64,000 bases of DNA from Heterostelium multicystogenum (GCA_003667245.1 RCNN01000029.1:1-64000), one strand, 5' to 3'. Positions 23,733 through 36,381 are shown, numbered from the stretch's first letter. Notes: a model not told the origin generated them from the letters alone. Numbers and translations are program-made.

Positions 23733-24073
23733 TTATTCATCGTCCAATTCACCAATATATACAATTCCCTTCGGTCTTTCCATCCTCAGACTTTCCAACA
23801 TTTCGAAAGGCTCGTCTGTAGAGTGGAACTTCTCAAAGAGTTCTGAGCAATCTTTACCAGCATGGTCAGCAATGTATTTGATCATTGATACCTTCTCCTG
23901 GGTGCAAGTCATGGAAATGACTTACATCAAATACCTAACCGTACAAGTAGCTGCGATTAGTGATAACAGTAAAGAAACAACAAAACAGCAGCAATGCTTT
24001 ACCTTTCCATTTATAATGATCCAGCAATCACCTCTGGTATTATGCTTTTGGCAACTTCAGCTTTTGATACCAT
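23733..24073 (-). CDS. Cytochrome b5-like heme protein
   Basis: A small gene on the strand opposite a longer spurious ORF. Exons 24003-24073 and 23733-23934. It encodes AEVAK, HNTRGDCWIIINGK, and after the intron VFDVSHFHDLHPGEG, which is the cytochrome b5 core with the first heme-ligand His in HPG. ADHAGKDCSELFEKFHST supplies the second ligand His, and the protein ends IVYIGELDDE. About 115 residues with no membrane segment, so a soluble or fused-type b5 domain. Frame changes occur near 24053 and near 23895. Heme-mediated electron transfer to a desaturase, hydroxylase or reductase would be the family role; the partner is unknown. Confidence 0.8.
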
Positions 24074-24368
24074 CTTCTTCTAATACTATATTATGGTTTA
24101 TATATAATAATAATAATAATAATAATAGCTAAAATAGCTGAAAATGGTAAATAAACAAGAATATGAAAGTAAATAGCGAGATAGAAAAAGACTGCATAAA
24201 ATGCATGTTTCGTTTTTACAAAGATATTGTGCGAAGCAGCCACCAGCTCAGTTCCAAAAGTTGTGCAACATTGTTGTTACTTTTTGTACTTAGACTAACA
24301 AATGTGTCACCCCAGCCATTTTTCACTGGTAGTTATTACTATTATTATTATTTTTATTATAATTTAAA

Positions 24369-25866
24369 TTATTTGTTGTTTATTTCTTCTTTCCTTTTGG
24401 TGCCTTTGCATGTACTTCGGGCAAATTTCAATGGGGCCTTCAACTTGAAGTCTCTATATTGTTTATCTCTGATTACGTTACATCCAACTCTAGAATAATG
24501 CTTCTCAAGTCTGTTGTAATGATGAGTTTATTTTAATAGTATTAGTTATTGTTTGTTAAAGGGTCATATCAATATTATCATACTTGTAATCTGGCATCTT
24601 GAATGCTTCAGCAATTAGCTTATCATTTCTGATTTAACTGAGAAGTTCTCTAAATGTAATGTAAATAATAACAACATAATTCATAAGTCTAGCATATTCT
24701 GAATCACCAATCTTGTGTTTACTGTGATAATAATAATTAACAAGATATTGTCAGTAAAGAGTAGCAGTTGAGTATCATCAATTGATGAGTACATACGATT
24801 TGGCTTGTTGTTGGGCAAAGAGATACAACATATGCTTGGAAACGTCATGTGGTACTTTATTTTGCTTCAAAATGTCTTCAAGTGTATATGATCTCTTATT
24901 ATTTTGCCAAGCTATTGTTGTTGCGACTGTTAGTACAATGCTACAAATGCTTTCGAGTACTCTGATGATACATACATATTAAGATAATATAAATAGGTAA
25001 GTATTTACTTTCGTGTTCAATGTCATCTTGATCCTTTTCAGCATTAACCAACTCGTCGTCTTCATTTCTCTTCTTGACATAAAGTAGATTGGACAATTTC
25101 TTCTTAATGTATTTGGCATGTTCTTCTGGTGCCGAGTCCTGACTTGGCATATCCAATGAATATTTCTGGATGATTGCAAAGTATACTTGTTGTGGCATAA
25201 CTATTTAGCGTTCACAATGTTAGTAACTGTAACCTAATAGTATGCTATTGATAATAGCTACTTACTCTCTTCGATTGGATATATTTCCTTGGTTTCAGTT
25301 GTCTCAAGGTTTGTAGAGTGGCAAATCTTGGTTCTTCTCTTCGACTTCATCGGTCAAGTTCTTGTTCTTGGCGATATCTGCCATCTGCTTAGTCTTCTCG
25401 CTGTCAAGAGTACCCAAGTCTTCAGACTCAATCTTGTGAATGATCTTCTTGGAGAGTTTAGAACCAAAACTGGTTGACAACAACTTGGATTTGTCCAAGA
25501 ATGACAATTCATCATGGTTCTCCTCTTCTCTCTTGACGTATCCGATGATCGACTGGTTGACTTGATAGACATCTGGAATTGGGATCAAATCGATCTTGCC
25601 AGTGTTCTCATTGTATCTACCAATGACAAGCTGTTGATTCTTTGACTGCTTACTGCCAGTTGCACGTTCTGTTTCATATTCTATCGACTCACTGTTTGCA
25701 ATCAAGACACGTTGCTTCTTCTTTTGCGTTTGTCAATGACTTGAAATGTTGTAGCTTTATCGTTGAGGAAGTGTACAGGTGGTGGACCACTACGAAAGTT
25801 CAACACACAAGGTGAGCAATCACCAACGTCATCAACCACCTTAAATGTCAAACTTCTCTTAGACAT
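24369..25866 (-). CDS. rpa49: RNA polymerase I subunit A49 (POLR1E/RPA49)
   Basis: A49 forms the Pol I-specific heterodimer with A34.5 and has a C-terminal tandem winged-helix domain. The start MSKRSLTFKVVDDVGDC, then VLNFRSGPPP and LIANSESIEYET, fits the N-terminal dimerisation domain. The middle has LVIGRYNENTGKIDLIPIPD. After introns, EIYPIEE, IMPQQVYFAII, then NKRSYTLEDILKQNKVP and, in the last exon, the VGCNVIRDKQYRDFKLKAPL block with the LGC-like motif typical of the A49 C-terminus. Frame changes near 25713-25728 and 25310-25320, and an in-frame TAA in the exon ending FRELLS (about 24630), interrupt it. The exon joint near 24965-25010 is uncertain. Confidence 0.75.
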
Positions 25867-26079
25867 ATCTGTATCTATCTAACTAATTATAATTATAATA
25901 TAAAATTTAGCACTATAATTTTCAGAAGTCAAAATATAATCGTTCGTTTTCCATTTTTTTGCAATTAAATTTTGATCAAATAATTTTTAAAAAAATTTTT
26001 TTCATTTCCTTATTTCTGCCAAAGTCTTTGTGTTGCTTATTAAAGATTGGTTTAATATGATATACTATACTTTATTTGT

Positions 26080-27339
26080 TTATTGGGATGGGTCTTTGAT
26101 GATTTGTGGTTGGTAGTTTGGATCGACGTATTTGGTTAGGAACTGGGCGTAGAGCTCATATCTACCGGTCATCTGGAAGTTCCACTTGTCTTTGACTTGT
26201 TGGCAGAGGTTGAGGTCGACCTCGCATACGTTGAGACCATCGCTTGTACGACTGAGTCCTGGTGTTCTGCAGTTGTCTGGTGAGCTGAAATAGGAGCTTC
26301 CGTAGAAGTGTCCAAAGTCCTTGTGTGCTGGCTTACCATTACCACTGTGAATTCGTTGGGGAAGTGCTCGGTTCCAACACGGTTAATTGATCCGACAAAA
26401 TAGTTGTTGGTCATGGCTGCGTTTTCTGGCTTCGACTCCCCATTGGTTCAGAGAGCTCACCGACGGTGGCTGATGGGTTGAAGACAATCTCGGATCCATT
26501 CAATCCATAGGCAAGCCAGTTGAGGTTGTGATGACGTCCATAGCAGATGTTGACACCAATCTTACCAAAGACTGTTTCAAAGACTGGATGTCCAAGGGTG
26601 GACTCCATGTAATAGGTGGACTCGTTGAAGTCACCGGTACGTGGAATATGATTCTTGCGTGACTTTCCAATGATATTACCATTGTTTCCAACGACAACTG
26701 CAGTGTTGTGGATAGTGGAACCATGTACAAGATCACGCTCCAACATTGGTGAGACAATGACCATGTTGTATTTACGTGCCATTCTCTGGATGAATTGAGT
26801 GGCTTCACCATCTACTGGTTGGGCAAACTCAACCCAAGGGTATCTTCACGAGTGCAGAAAGCAAATGGCATGTGCCAGGTTTCCTGGAGACACAAAACAT
26901 TGACACCCATAGCACCGGCAGCATCAATCATCTTTTCAATCTTGTTTTGGGATGGCCATATATTGAACGTGTACAGGGTCAGTAGTTGGAGCACCAATCG
27001 AGTTTTGGATGATACCAATCTTGACAATTCTTGGCTTTCTCATTTGCTCCAACTCAGCAGTGATCCTAAACAAATCAATCAATCAATCAATCGTGTTAAC
27101 TCAACGCAATCCCAATTACTACATTGGCAACATAAAACCTACTTTGAACTTACAACTTCGAAATTAGAAGCTTGTGCAAGTTTAGCAACATTTTCAGGAA
27201 TTGGCAAGGACTCAACGATTTGACCACGATTCAAACCATAAAGAATACGCTTTACCTCCTTTAGCTCCTCCTCTGGGATATATTTCTCCAATACTTTTTC
27301 AACTGAATCAATCTTTTGCGGTGGTACTGACATTGACAT
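26080..27339 (-). CDS. pyd3: Beta-ureidopropionase (beta-alanine synthase)
   Basis: Hydrolyses N-carbamoyl-beta-alanine to beta-alanine, CO2 and ammonia, the third step of pyrimidine breakdown. Exons 27143-27339 and 26080-27065 join in phase. The nitrilase-family triad is visible: Glu in [10 protein letters not shown], Lys in [15 protein letters not shown] and Cys in [52 protein letters not shown] and [13 protein letters not shown] align in order with human UPB1. Length matches the family's 380-400 residues. At least five frame changes are needed, near 26962, 26832, 26449, 26426 and 26347. So many breaks in such a well-conserved protein point to sequence errors, not decay. Confidence 0.92.
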
Positions 27340-27784
27340 TTTTCAAATTCTATCTATCTATCTTTTTGCTATCTTATATATATCTTTCTAAATTATATCT
27401 ATTTATTTCTTTATTTATGATTTATTTACTTTTATTTTGTATTACAAATATATACTTTTATAATTACAACAATTATATATAATGATTACTAATACTTTTT
27501 TAATTTATAAAGTTTTATAAGATTGATTGAAAATAAAATATGATAGTGGGTGGTGGGTGAAAATCAATTCTAAATAAAATAAAAAATATTAAAAAATTAA
27601 ATATCTTAAAACAAATGATGGTAAATGAAATTTCAAACTCCACCAAAACAGGTTGTGTTTGACTGACTTTCCAGGTTACAATAATGATATCATAAATTAG
27701 AAATTTAATAAATTAAGATTGATTTTTATTTTAGGTATGTTATATATGATTATTTTAGTATTACTTTTAATTGGACATATTCAT

Positions 27785-29605
27785 TTATAGAATTAGTTTA
27801 AGATATAAAAACAAAGATACAAAAAAGATACTAAAGAATTTAACAAAGGAAAAGAAGGATGAAATCTTCAGTTTGTTGCATGGTGGTACAAGTTTGTTGC
27901 CCATATCAGATTTGAATCTCTTGTTGTAGTTCTCACTGAAGACTTCAAAGTAGTAGCAGGCTCCATTCCATGATACTGCTACAAATATGAAAAACAAGAA
28001 TGATGCGTGTGCAATAAACGAATTCATAAACAATGGGAGTGCAAGTAATGTAAAGAATGTATAGATAAGTTGAGTACCTATAGTTGTTTTGATTATGGTT
28101 GGAGTAATCTAATTAGTTGAGTGTGAAGTTTCATTGGTATTTATAGGTGTACTTACACATTAAAATGATAAACTGGTGAAACATTGATTCCCTTTGATTG
28201 CAAGAATCTGTAGATTGGGTGTGGCTGCTTGACGGACATCCAACGAGATGATGTCATGATATCTTGATCATTTGCCAACTTGACTTCGTCGATGTACTCT
28301 GTTTTGATGATGTAGAATGCTTGCCAGAAAAAGTAGAGGAGGATGGGCACAACATAGGCTTCAGAGTAAGTAAGTTCACACGATGCTCCACCACATGCCA
28401 ATTCGAGTGGATATTCGAGTGGATACCAACGAAGACAGAATGTCACAATGGGTGGGCAAAGATGGATGAACACTGAAGTCAGCTTGTCGACATCATGGAA
28501 CACCATACTGTTACGCCAAACGATACATCCCCATGCCAGAGGACCATTAGACAGAGCGAAAACCAATTTGAAAAATGCTGGAGTCACTCGATCGCCCAGT
28601 ATGACTTGGTGTCCAAATAAATAGGAAATCAACAAGAATTGACACAGATAGCAGAAATCCAACATAAAATAGTGATACTTTGCACGATGATACATAAAGA
28701 AACGTATGGCCATCAATGGGAATATCAAGACAGTGTACCAAACATACATATACTCTGGTGCACGCAATAAAACAAACTCTGAAACCAACAATACAATTAA
28801 TCCCAATGTGAAAGCAAACTTGTCCATAAGTCTCAAGAAGGGTGGTGCATTCATCTGATCATTCAATTGCTATATATGATGATAGTACCATGTCAGTGAT
28901 ACATACAATACAATAGGTCTGTACCATTTCTTGCGATACATACATTCTTCTTCAATTTGATCAACTCTTTAATCTTTTCTTTCTCTCTTCTTAGCTTTTG
29001 TCCTCTGTCTTTTAGTTTTACATTGTCCACCACCTTCTTGAGTCTGAGTAGCTTCGAGTTTAGCTGAGCGTGTCTTTGCTTTAGACTCTTGAGTGCTTCA
29101 TGATTGAGGAACTTTTGGAACAGTTTGACAAGTGGCACTTCGTCACCTTCCTCCTGACTCTGGAGTGGATTGTAATCTGCATCTGAATCCGACAAGAAAT
29201 GATGCTGTGCTATATGACTGCTGCTTGTCGAGGTTTTCTGCTATCGTTTTCGACGCCATTGACCGAGGTCTTCTCAATGACTGTAGTGGGTTGAAGTGCC
29301 GAAGATTACAGGCGAGCCAGACGACTCTTCTTCCTCGTCGTCGTCGTCAAAGTCATCGTCATCGCCAGCTTCATCATATGCTTCGTACTCCTCTTCCTCC
29401 TCATGGTGCAATAGCGTCTTTCCATTGCTATCGATGTCAAAGTCCATCTTCATCGTCATCGAAGAGCTCTGGTTTGCGCCATCAACATTATATTTCTTTT
29501 TTGCTTGTCAACCAATTTTCTTCGAACCGAGGTATGTCCTGATTTTCTCGACTTCACCGTGGTGGAATCATCGGAAGACGATGAGCTACAACTAATAGCT
29601 ATCAT
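27785..29605 (-). CDS. Glycerophosphocholine acyltransferase 1-like (Gpc1 / DUF2838)
   Basis: Gpc1-type enzymes are ER membrane proteins that acylate glycerophosphocholine to lysophosphatidylcholine. Exons 28944-29605, 28159-28869 and 27785-28108. The N-terminal exon is acidic and disordered, then coiled coil (FQKFLNHEALKSLKQRHAQL). The membrane core starts LMDKFAFTLGLIVLLVSEF, with PEYMYVWYTVLIFPLMAIRF, HYFMLDFCYLCQFLLISYL, a HLCPPIVTFCLRWYP segment with conserved His, and FFWQAFYIIKTEY. The last exon adds TYTFFTLLALPLF-type and SWNGACYYFEVFSENYNKRF. At least seven hydrophobic segments. The N-terminal exon shows frame changes near 29220-29285 and 29480, so the start at 29605 is tentative. 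Confidence 0.8.
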
Positions 29606-30230
29606 TTTTCAATCATTAATTAGCACCTGCTGTTCTATTCTATTCTATCTATATATATATTCCGACAGCAATTCCCTTTGGGAGACTGCAAGCATGTTGA
29701 CAAATACATACCTTCCATATTATTGATTCAATTTGAACTTGAGTTAACCAATGTGACGTGTCGTATATGTACTATTGAATATGAACTAAAACCAACCAAC
29801 AACAACAATAAAGTGAATAGCAAAAAAGGTGTTAATAAAAATTTCAATTCAATACTAATGATTAATGTGACTGTTGGCACATTATAACAACCACACCATT
29901 AGCAAAGATCTTGTCATTTTAATTTTACCTTTAGTTTTATTAATGTGGTTTATCTCTATCTATCTACCTATTAAATATTATTCATTTACAATTTCTATTA
30001 TCTATCTATTTAATATTGAATATAGTTTTAAATAGCTAGTGATAAAACAAAATAACTATAAAATGAAAAATATATATCTATTTAGTGAAGAGATATTTAT
30101 TGTATTTTATTTTATTTTATAAATAAAGTAATCTTTGTAGAGTGATTAGGGGGAAAACCTTTTGCTTAATAATTAAAAGAAAATAAATACAAAAAAAACA
30201 AAAAAACAAAAAAACAAATCAATCCTGAAA
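29606..30230. other. Intergenic
   Basis: AT-rich spacer upstream of the acyltransferase gene. No supported gene. An A-rich run (about 30190-30220) precedes the following small ORF. Confidence 0.55.
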
Positions 30231-30409
30231 ATGCCATACCCCACTATGCACCATTCCTTCTCATTGTTGAGAGAATTTTCAATCTTGATCTTTGCAACAT
30301 TCATTGGTAATAGTTTTAAAAAAACAATAGGTTACACGCGAAATTTGCTGATGACTTCTGAAATTTATGATTGTTTTTATTTGCAGCAAATGAGGTTAGT
30401 GATACATAA
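30231..30409 (+). CDS. Possible hydrophobic microprotein
   Basis: An ATG in an A-rich context opens 25 codons (MPYPTMHHSFSLLREF, then a hydrophobic ILIFATFI run). A consensus intron at 30307-30386 (GTAATA..TTGCAG) joins in phase to seven more codons and TAA, giving about 32 residues. Without splicing the frame is open for 61 codons. The splice signals and hydrophobic composition give some support, but there is no homology I recognise. Confidence 0.25.
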
Positions 30410-30760
30410 AGATTAACTAACCATAATTTTAATTCTATTTTTTTTTCTGAAAGTTAACTTCTCGTTGTTCAGTGTTAATACCTTGATATCAGATGATGCC
30501 TAACAACCAACAACCACTTCATTGTGTATCATTGATTCAATGCATTAAAATCCTCTTTATCTGCTATTGTTTGGTATTCTAAGGAAGGAGTTGATCATTC
30601 ACTAACGAACCATTTAGACATTGGACAAAATAAATGGATAACAATTGAAGTATTGAACAAATGAAAATTCAATTAATTAAGAATATTTCCAGTAAACCAT
30701 TTTTAAATCAAAATTATATTATTTTACAGTCCGTATATGTTATAGGGTTCGCACTAAAAA
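30410..30760. other. Intergenic
   Basis: AT-rich, nothing recognised. It ends at the stop codon of the minus-strand amidohydrolase-like gene. Confidence 0.5.
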
Positions 30761-32690
30761 TCAGTATATTCTTCTAGTTTCAAAATCGTCATCTTTCAAA
30801 TTTACCAAATCTAAAATTGGTGTATTATAAGAGAGCTGTACTGGAGACTGATTAGTGGACTTCACTGGTACATTGGTTGAAGTATTACTTGAATTGAAAT
30901 CTCCATAAATATGTGAATCAAAGAATTTATTTTCCTATATGGATGTCAAGAAATATTAGAAAATGACAAATCAGAAATTGGGATTTAACATACTTTGAAT
31001 ATTGATAGATTGAATCTGTTTCCTGTGATTGGAGATCTAATTATTCTCTTCAATACAATGTCGAAGAGTAGCGAATTGAATTTTATATATTTCATTGACG
31101 AGATCTCTTTGGTCGGGACTGATCAATCCTCGGTTGGCAAGCAGCGTAGTGATGACTGCCAAGTTTACTGCAGGAATTGGATAGTCGCTCGAATAAATAA
31201 ATCTGTGGTGGAGGTAGTGGTGATCTAGAAGTGGCACCAGTGCATCTACTCTGTGGAATGCAACAATACCACTCAGATCTCCAATTTAAATTATCTTCAT
31301 ATTTCTTTTCATGCATCAATCTTAAAAATAACTGTAATATTAAATTAAAATTAGAATGCAATCTATCTTAAAAATTTAAATGGACTGTTGGCTATCTATC
31401 TTACATGTAGGTTTGGTGTAATGGTTTTCTTTGGGTCCGTCAAAATCCACAGACTTTCCTTCACCTCCACAATGGACACCAACTATTTTGACGCCAATAT
31501 CCAGTGCTTTTCTAAGGAGAAGTGGATTTCCAAGCTCTGAATTTGAATCTGGAGGCTCAACCAATGAATGTTCATTACCAATATGTACAAATAATATAAT
31601 ATCATTCTCAACCAAAGCCTTATAAAAAAGGTACTATTATCATTGATGTTAATAAAAATGAACAGTAATTGCATTTTGAAATCACTCAAATCAACATACC
31701 AACACAATTCATTGTCCATATCTATTCCCATGGATATTGGTAGCCATCTTACAAAACGAAACACCTCTGACAATCCACTTCAATAACTCATCTATTGCAT
31801 CTTTTCTATATGGATGTATTGAAATACAAGGAACTAGAAACATGTAAGATTGTTAGTAATCATGATTAACAAACACCTAAGCTATGCTGGCCAATAGGAG
31901 TCATATTGACATACCAAATAGATCTGAGAAATCTTGTACAATGTCCAACAGATAGTCATTGGGCACATATAATCCTGTCATCTTCATCATTTCCTGACCA
32001 TCTTCACTGTATCTTTTATCTATTGCCGATAGTATGCTTTTGCCAATCTAGAAATGTTGATGATCAATCAATATGGGCTGATAGATATCTATTATGGCTC
32101 AGCTGTAACTACAACTACTTACTGGGTATAATGCCTTCAGTTGTCTTGTTAGCTGTACGACTCGATCGACATATTGTCGGTCCCACTGAGCGTTGTTGTC
32201 AATCGCACATGCAGAGGTGAATGCTTTGAATTTGATATATTTGAAAGGGTGATGGAATCGATCGTTGATCTCGGCAGAGTTGGCATAGCAGTTGGTGTCT
32301 GCGCCTATACCAAATAGATTAACGAGATGGTCGACCACGCATCCATTTGGTGTTCGAACGAAAGGCTCAAATGCGACATCGATGAGCTCTCGTGCACCAA
32401 TGCTCAGCGACGACATGTCGGCTAACGCCGAATAGGAAGATGACAACCCATTGGCATTTCCGTTGGCATTTCCATTGCTTTTCGACGACGAAACACCAGA
32501 GTTGGAGAGAACTCCAATTGCATTATTGTCATACTGATCGTTGACATCCAACTCGCTCTTGCTCAGCGATCTCCCAAAAGCGGAAAATACTAGAGCTAAT
32601 GACACTGCCCGCGCCATTGCTATCGCTGTTGTTTCCACTCTTTTGCTTGAAGTTACCACCCAATTTCGACGACAACCAATTCAATGACAT
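30761..32690 (-). CDS. Amidohydrolase-2-type metal-dependent hydrolase
   Basis: Several short introns. The N-terminus (MSLNWLSSKLGGNFKQKS) is low-complexity with Asn-Gly repeats. Then IDVAFEPFVRTPNGCVVDHL, FHHPFKYIKF and DDNAQWDRQ-type segments lead into the TIM-barrel part: MTGLYVPNDY, LVPCISIHPYRKDAIDELLKW, FCKMATNIHG with the strand-end His, ILFVHIGNEHS, VHCGGEGKSVDFDGP, and near the C-terminus HHRFIYSSDYPIPAVN with the catalytic-type Asp of SDYP. These His and Asp positions suit a COG2159-type amidohydrolase or decarboxylase. Substrate unknown. A Ser/Asn-rich tail follows the barrel. Frame changes are evident near 32590, 31735 and 31260. The exact exon borders were not all resolved. Confidence 0.65.
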
Positions 32691-33272
32691 GACACTACAA
32701 CTGCTCTCTAATGATAGTCTACCGACACTGAAGATAATGACAATTGAATAAATGTATTTGATTCACCCAATGGCTTGCGACGTAAGTTTATCAATATTAT
32801 ATATATAATAATTGTATTGTATTATATTACTAATCTAACTTGCTATCTTTATATCTATTTGTTTTTACTAATTCTACATATATGTATAAATAAGCAAATG
32901 ATAATAATAATAATTAATTTAGTTTGGTGAATTGCAAAGATAGTTTTTTCTACCCTTTTGTTTTTTTCCACTTTCCAAAAATTAAACTGATAACCATCTA
33001 ATATAAGATGTGTGGTTTGGGGTGATGTGTTTGAATATTATTATTATCATTATTATTACTCTTTTTTCTGTTCATCAAAATTTAACACACAACATGTTCA
33101 AATTAATAATAAATAATATGAACACATCACCTCTTTGCTAATTTTTACTTTTAATAGCGTTACAATATTGTTATCAAGCAAACACTTTATTACTTTTTAA
33201 TAAAAATGAGCTATTGCTAATCTTTATTTTATTCCATTGTAGTAATAACTGATATACTAATGAAAGTTGGCA
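32691..33272. other. Intergenic between divergent genes
   Basis: AT-rich promoter-type spacer between the amidohydrolase and GH20-like genes. No gene seen. Confidence 0.6.
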
Positions 33273-35229
33273 ATGGAAATGATAAGATTTAACCGGACAT
33301 TTGTGCTGAAAGCATTGTCATTTATACTTATTGTTTCTATTTTTCATACAATTGTCGTTGGTGTTGAATCTTTCGAAACTCTATACATCGTACAGTGCAG
33401 GTGGCAGCGAAAATAACCATGGTAGCTCGCATACACTGAGAATACTGCGCGACCCCAAGCCTGCAAAAAAGCCAAAGGACTTCAACCACTATGAGGAAGT
33501 CATCAAGAAGCATCAGATGGAATCGAGGATCAAAAGACTACAGGTGGGAATCCAATATCATGCCAAGGCCCAACCACATTTCTTTTGATAGCAAGCAGAA
33601 GGGCACTTATCGTTGTCGTACCATCGGATCCAATCTGATGTTTCAGGTTCAAAATCATCATGGAATCGCCACTGAGGCGGATCGTGCTAATCTTGATGAA
33701 TTTATGGAAGTCTGGAGATCAACCTATCTTAGTAGGGCAAAGAATATTACCACTGATATTTATATGGTGGTGTTGGAAGCAATCCCCAAAGAATTATTCC
33801 AAGATCCATATGTGGAGAGCGAAGGTGTTGATGAAGATTCGTATTCAATTGTCATTGATGAAATGACACCAAGGATCTCTTCGAAATCTGTCAGTGGTTT
33901 GCAATATGGAATGCACTCTTTTGGTCAACTACTTCATTTTTCCAATGAAACAAACTCCTATAAGATTTGTGAAATACCTATAGAAATCTATGACAAACCA
34001 CTATTGAGACACCGAGGACTCTATCTTGACACTACAACTCAGTTCTTACCTACTGAATCCTTTATCAATATAGTAGACCAAATGGGCGCACTGAAACTAA
34101 ATTTTCTTCATTGGAAATTTAGCAACTCTGAACGAAATCAATTGGAACTATTCAATGTAAATAACAATAGGACCAACCATGTCGAAAGAGAGTATTACAA
34201 TCAAACTGAATACAACATGATTAGGAAAAGATTGGAACTACATAGAATCAAACTTGTAGTAGACCTTCCACTACTAGAAACTCTTAAAATCCATGATAGA
34301 AATAATAGTATCATGATTTTGAATAATTTTAATCAGAGTGATTTCAACAACAAATGTATTATAGATTTAAACCCAATGGAAATTAAGTTGAAGAGAACGA
34401 AACAACTAGTAGAACTCGTTCTTCGTACTTTATTGTCCACATTCAGTAACGGTGGAAATAGTAAATTATATTTGTATGTATAAATTAATTTTAGATATCC
34501 TTTGTTTTTATTAGAAATATTTAATAACCATAATAATATTCTATATAGAAACATTGGATCGGATAAGAACTTTCATGAGAAACTAAAGAATTGCTTGGGC
34601 CAAATCCTAAAGAATAGTTATAATCTTAACAACTACTCCAATGCATTAAATTATATCAACCAGAATAGAGAAGAAATGATAAGATTCCTAAAATGAAAAA
34701 GATGTTAGTTTGGTGGTCCAATTTGGTGAATATGAAAGACTCCCATCTATTTTCAACAACACAATCATTCAATATGACTACAATGATACTGCTTTGGAGT
34801 CAATTCCTCGTAACAGAAAAATAGACACTCTATTTCCAACTAGATCTCTATTTACCTTGAGCTTAGATCAATTCTTAAATGAGAAAGATCCATTGTAAGT
34901 TTAAACTTTATCAACTACAACTAAATCTTCATTTCTAACTATAAATAACCAACTAAAGTAACTATAGAGATTTTTCTGATGTTTGGGAAGATATCTATTT
35001 TAGTGACAAACTAATTACCGATGCCGATTGGATGGGAGGAGAACTACTGATTACAAGCGAATGGATAAAGAATAACCATATGCTCATCGATAGCCCTGTT
35101 GCAGCATTTTCGGAACGAACATGGACCGATCCCAATGTATTACAAGCAAGTCAACCAGTACTACATGAGAGAATGAATAAATTTATTACTAGGAATAAAA
35201 TAAGAGCTAATTACCATAATAAAAAATAA
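33273..35229 (+). CDS. GH20 beta-hexosaminidase-like protein lacking the catalytic Glu
   Basis: Exons about 33273-34473, 34549-34894 and 34968-35229. The N-terminus has a hydrophobic signal or anchor (LKALSFILIVSIFHTIVVG). The GH20 order follows: a MPRPNHISF strand, VSGLQYGMHSFGQLLHF, the barrel start LRHRGLYLDTTTQFLPTESF, ALKLNFLHWKFSNSE, and at the end GGELLITSEW and AAFSERTWTDPNV. Active-site positions are lost: where hexosaminidases have the PEIDxPGH segment this protein has VVDLPLLE, and the HxGGDE motif reads LNIGSDKN, so the general-acid Glu is Lys while Asp is kept. Frame changes near 33370, 33560 and 34696. Family members are lysosomal glycosidases; this one may bind glycans without hydrolysing them. 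Confidence 0.75.
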
Positions 35230-35298
35230 ATATAAATATTTAATTTTCATCATTTACATTTTATTCCATATCTTACAAATAGATAATCTATTGATACT

Positions 35299-36381
35299 AT
35301 GATATCATTTGAAAATAGATTCAATCAGAACTCCCAAGTATTTTTTTCTTTTAAGGATACCTACAAGTTATTGATGATGAGAGAGGAGACCTGGAAGAAC
35401 TATAACTCTCTCTATCCTTATCCAAAGAATACCATTATATTGATCCTCTATAGTATTGCAAGATTATTCAAAATAAATACAATCAATGTTCACTATGCAA
35501 TATGGTATATCTTTAAATTAACAATATATCTATATAATGTTGTTATTCCTTTTAACTTTGACATAGTTTATTAAAAAAGATATTTAGGACTTAAAGACAC
35601 CAATCAAAAGATTTCAAATAAATCTAAATACAAATTAGATAATGTTAACTATGATATTCAATGTGCAATTTGTTCATTAATAATATCTTGTAAGGTAAGA
35701 CTATGAACATTTACATTCACTACCCTGCATTAACATTATTATCATGGGTTCATGTTTATAAATTCAAAGATGAATGAAACCCAATCGGATCCAACAAATA
35801 AAAGACTCATTAGTACATTCTTTGAGTATGGTACTTATATGAAGATTGAACTTGGTAAGTGCTGAGAATCTATCAATCTATTATCCATTCATTAGAACTT
35901 ATCTAATAATATATAATGGGAGAAAAGAGTTTCTTGATATTATTAGAAACTACCTTAGAATACCATTACTTGATGAATTTGTAGGATTAACGTTAGAATG
36001 CTACTTTCCTTCCAATCAACAAAATCTCTTTCCCATTTGCCAAAAGATAATAGACTTTATCTTCTTGAATCCAAAGGAATTCCTTGAAGAGTCATTCTCT
36101 CTACTCTCAATATGCGTAGTTGCAATTGGATTTGCCATCTACACAAAATCTAGAACCAAACAAATGATATCTTGGGGTATAAAATCAACAGATCGATAAG
36201 ATATCATTTTACATCCCATTTACTAATTCATTTACTAATTCAATTTCCAATCAATATAAAATCAGCTTCATTAATATCTGAATTTCCAATCCAAGCTATC
36301 TCCAATATGGTCGATAGAATACAAGTATTAATCTTCAAGGGTAACGATATAATACTTTCATTTCTGAATGACAATCGTTGA
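35299..36381 (+). CDS. Cyclin-box-like protein (tentative)
   Basis: Exons about 35299-35504, 35567-35694, 35770-35854, then about 35897-36167 and 36256-36381. KDTYKLLMMREETW, LLKRYLGLKDTNQK, then YDIQCAICSLIISCKFKDE-like sequence resemble the middle helices of a cyclin box (the AA..L..ACK pattern), and LDIIRNYLRIPLLDEFVGL to FAIYTKS resembles a second cyclin fold. A run of six A near 35572 shifts the frame. The short intron at 35855-35896 does not join in phase as given, so another error or a different border is likely. Cyclins activate CDKs; which class this would be cannot be told. It follows the GH20-like gene on the same strand after 70 bp. Confidence 0.4.

Noticed and set aside
23524..24132. 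Long plus-strand ORF of 202 codons
   Set aside because: It is the antisense shadow of the cytochrome b5-like gene; its residues show no homology.
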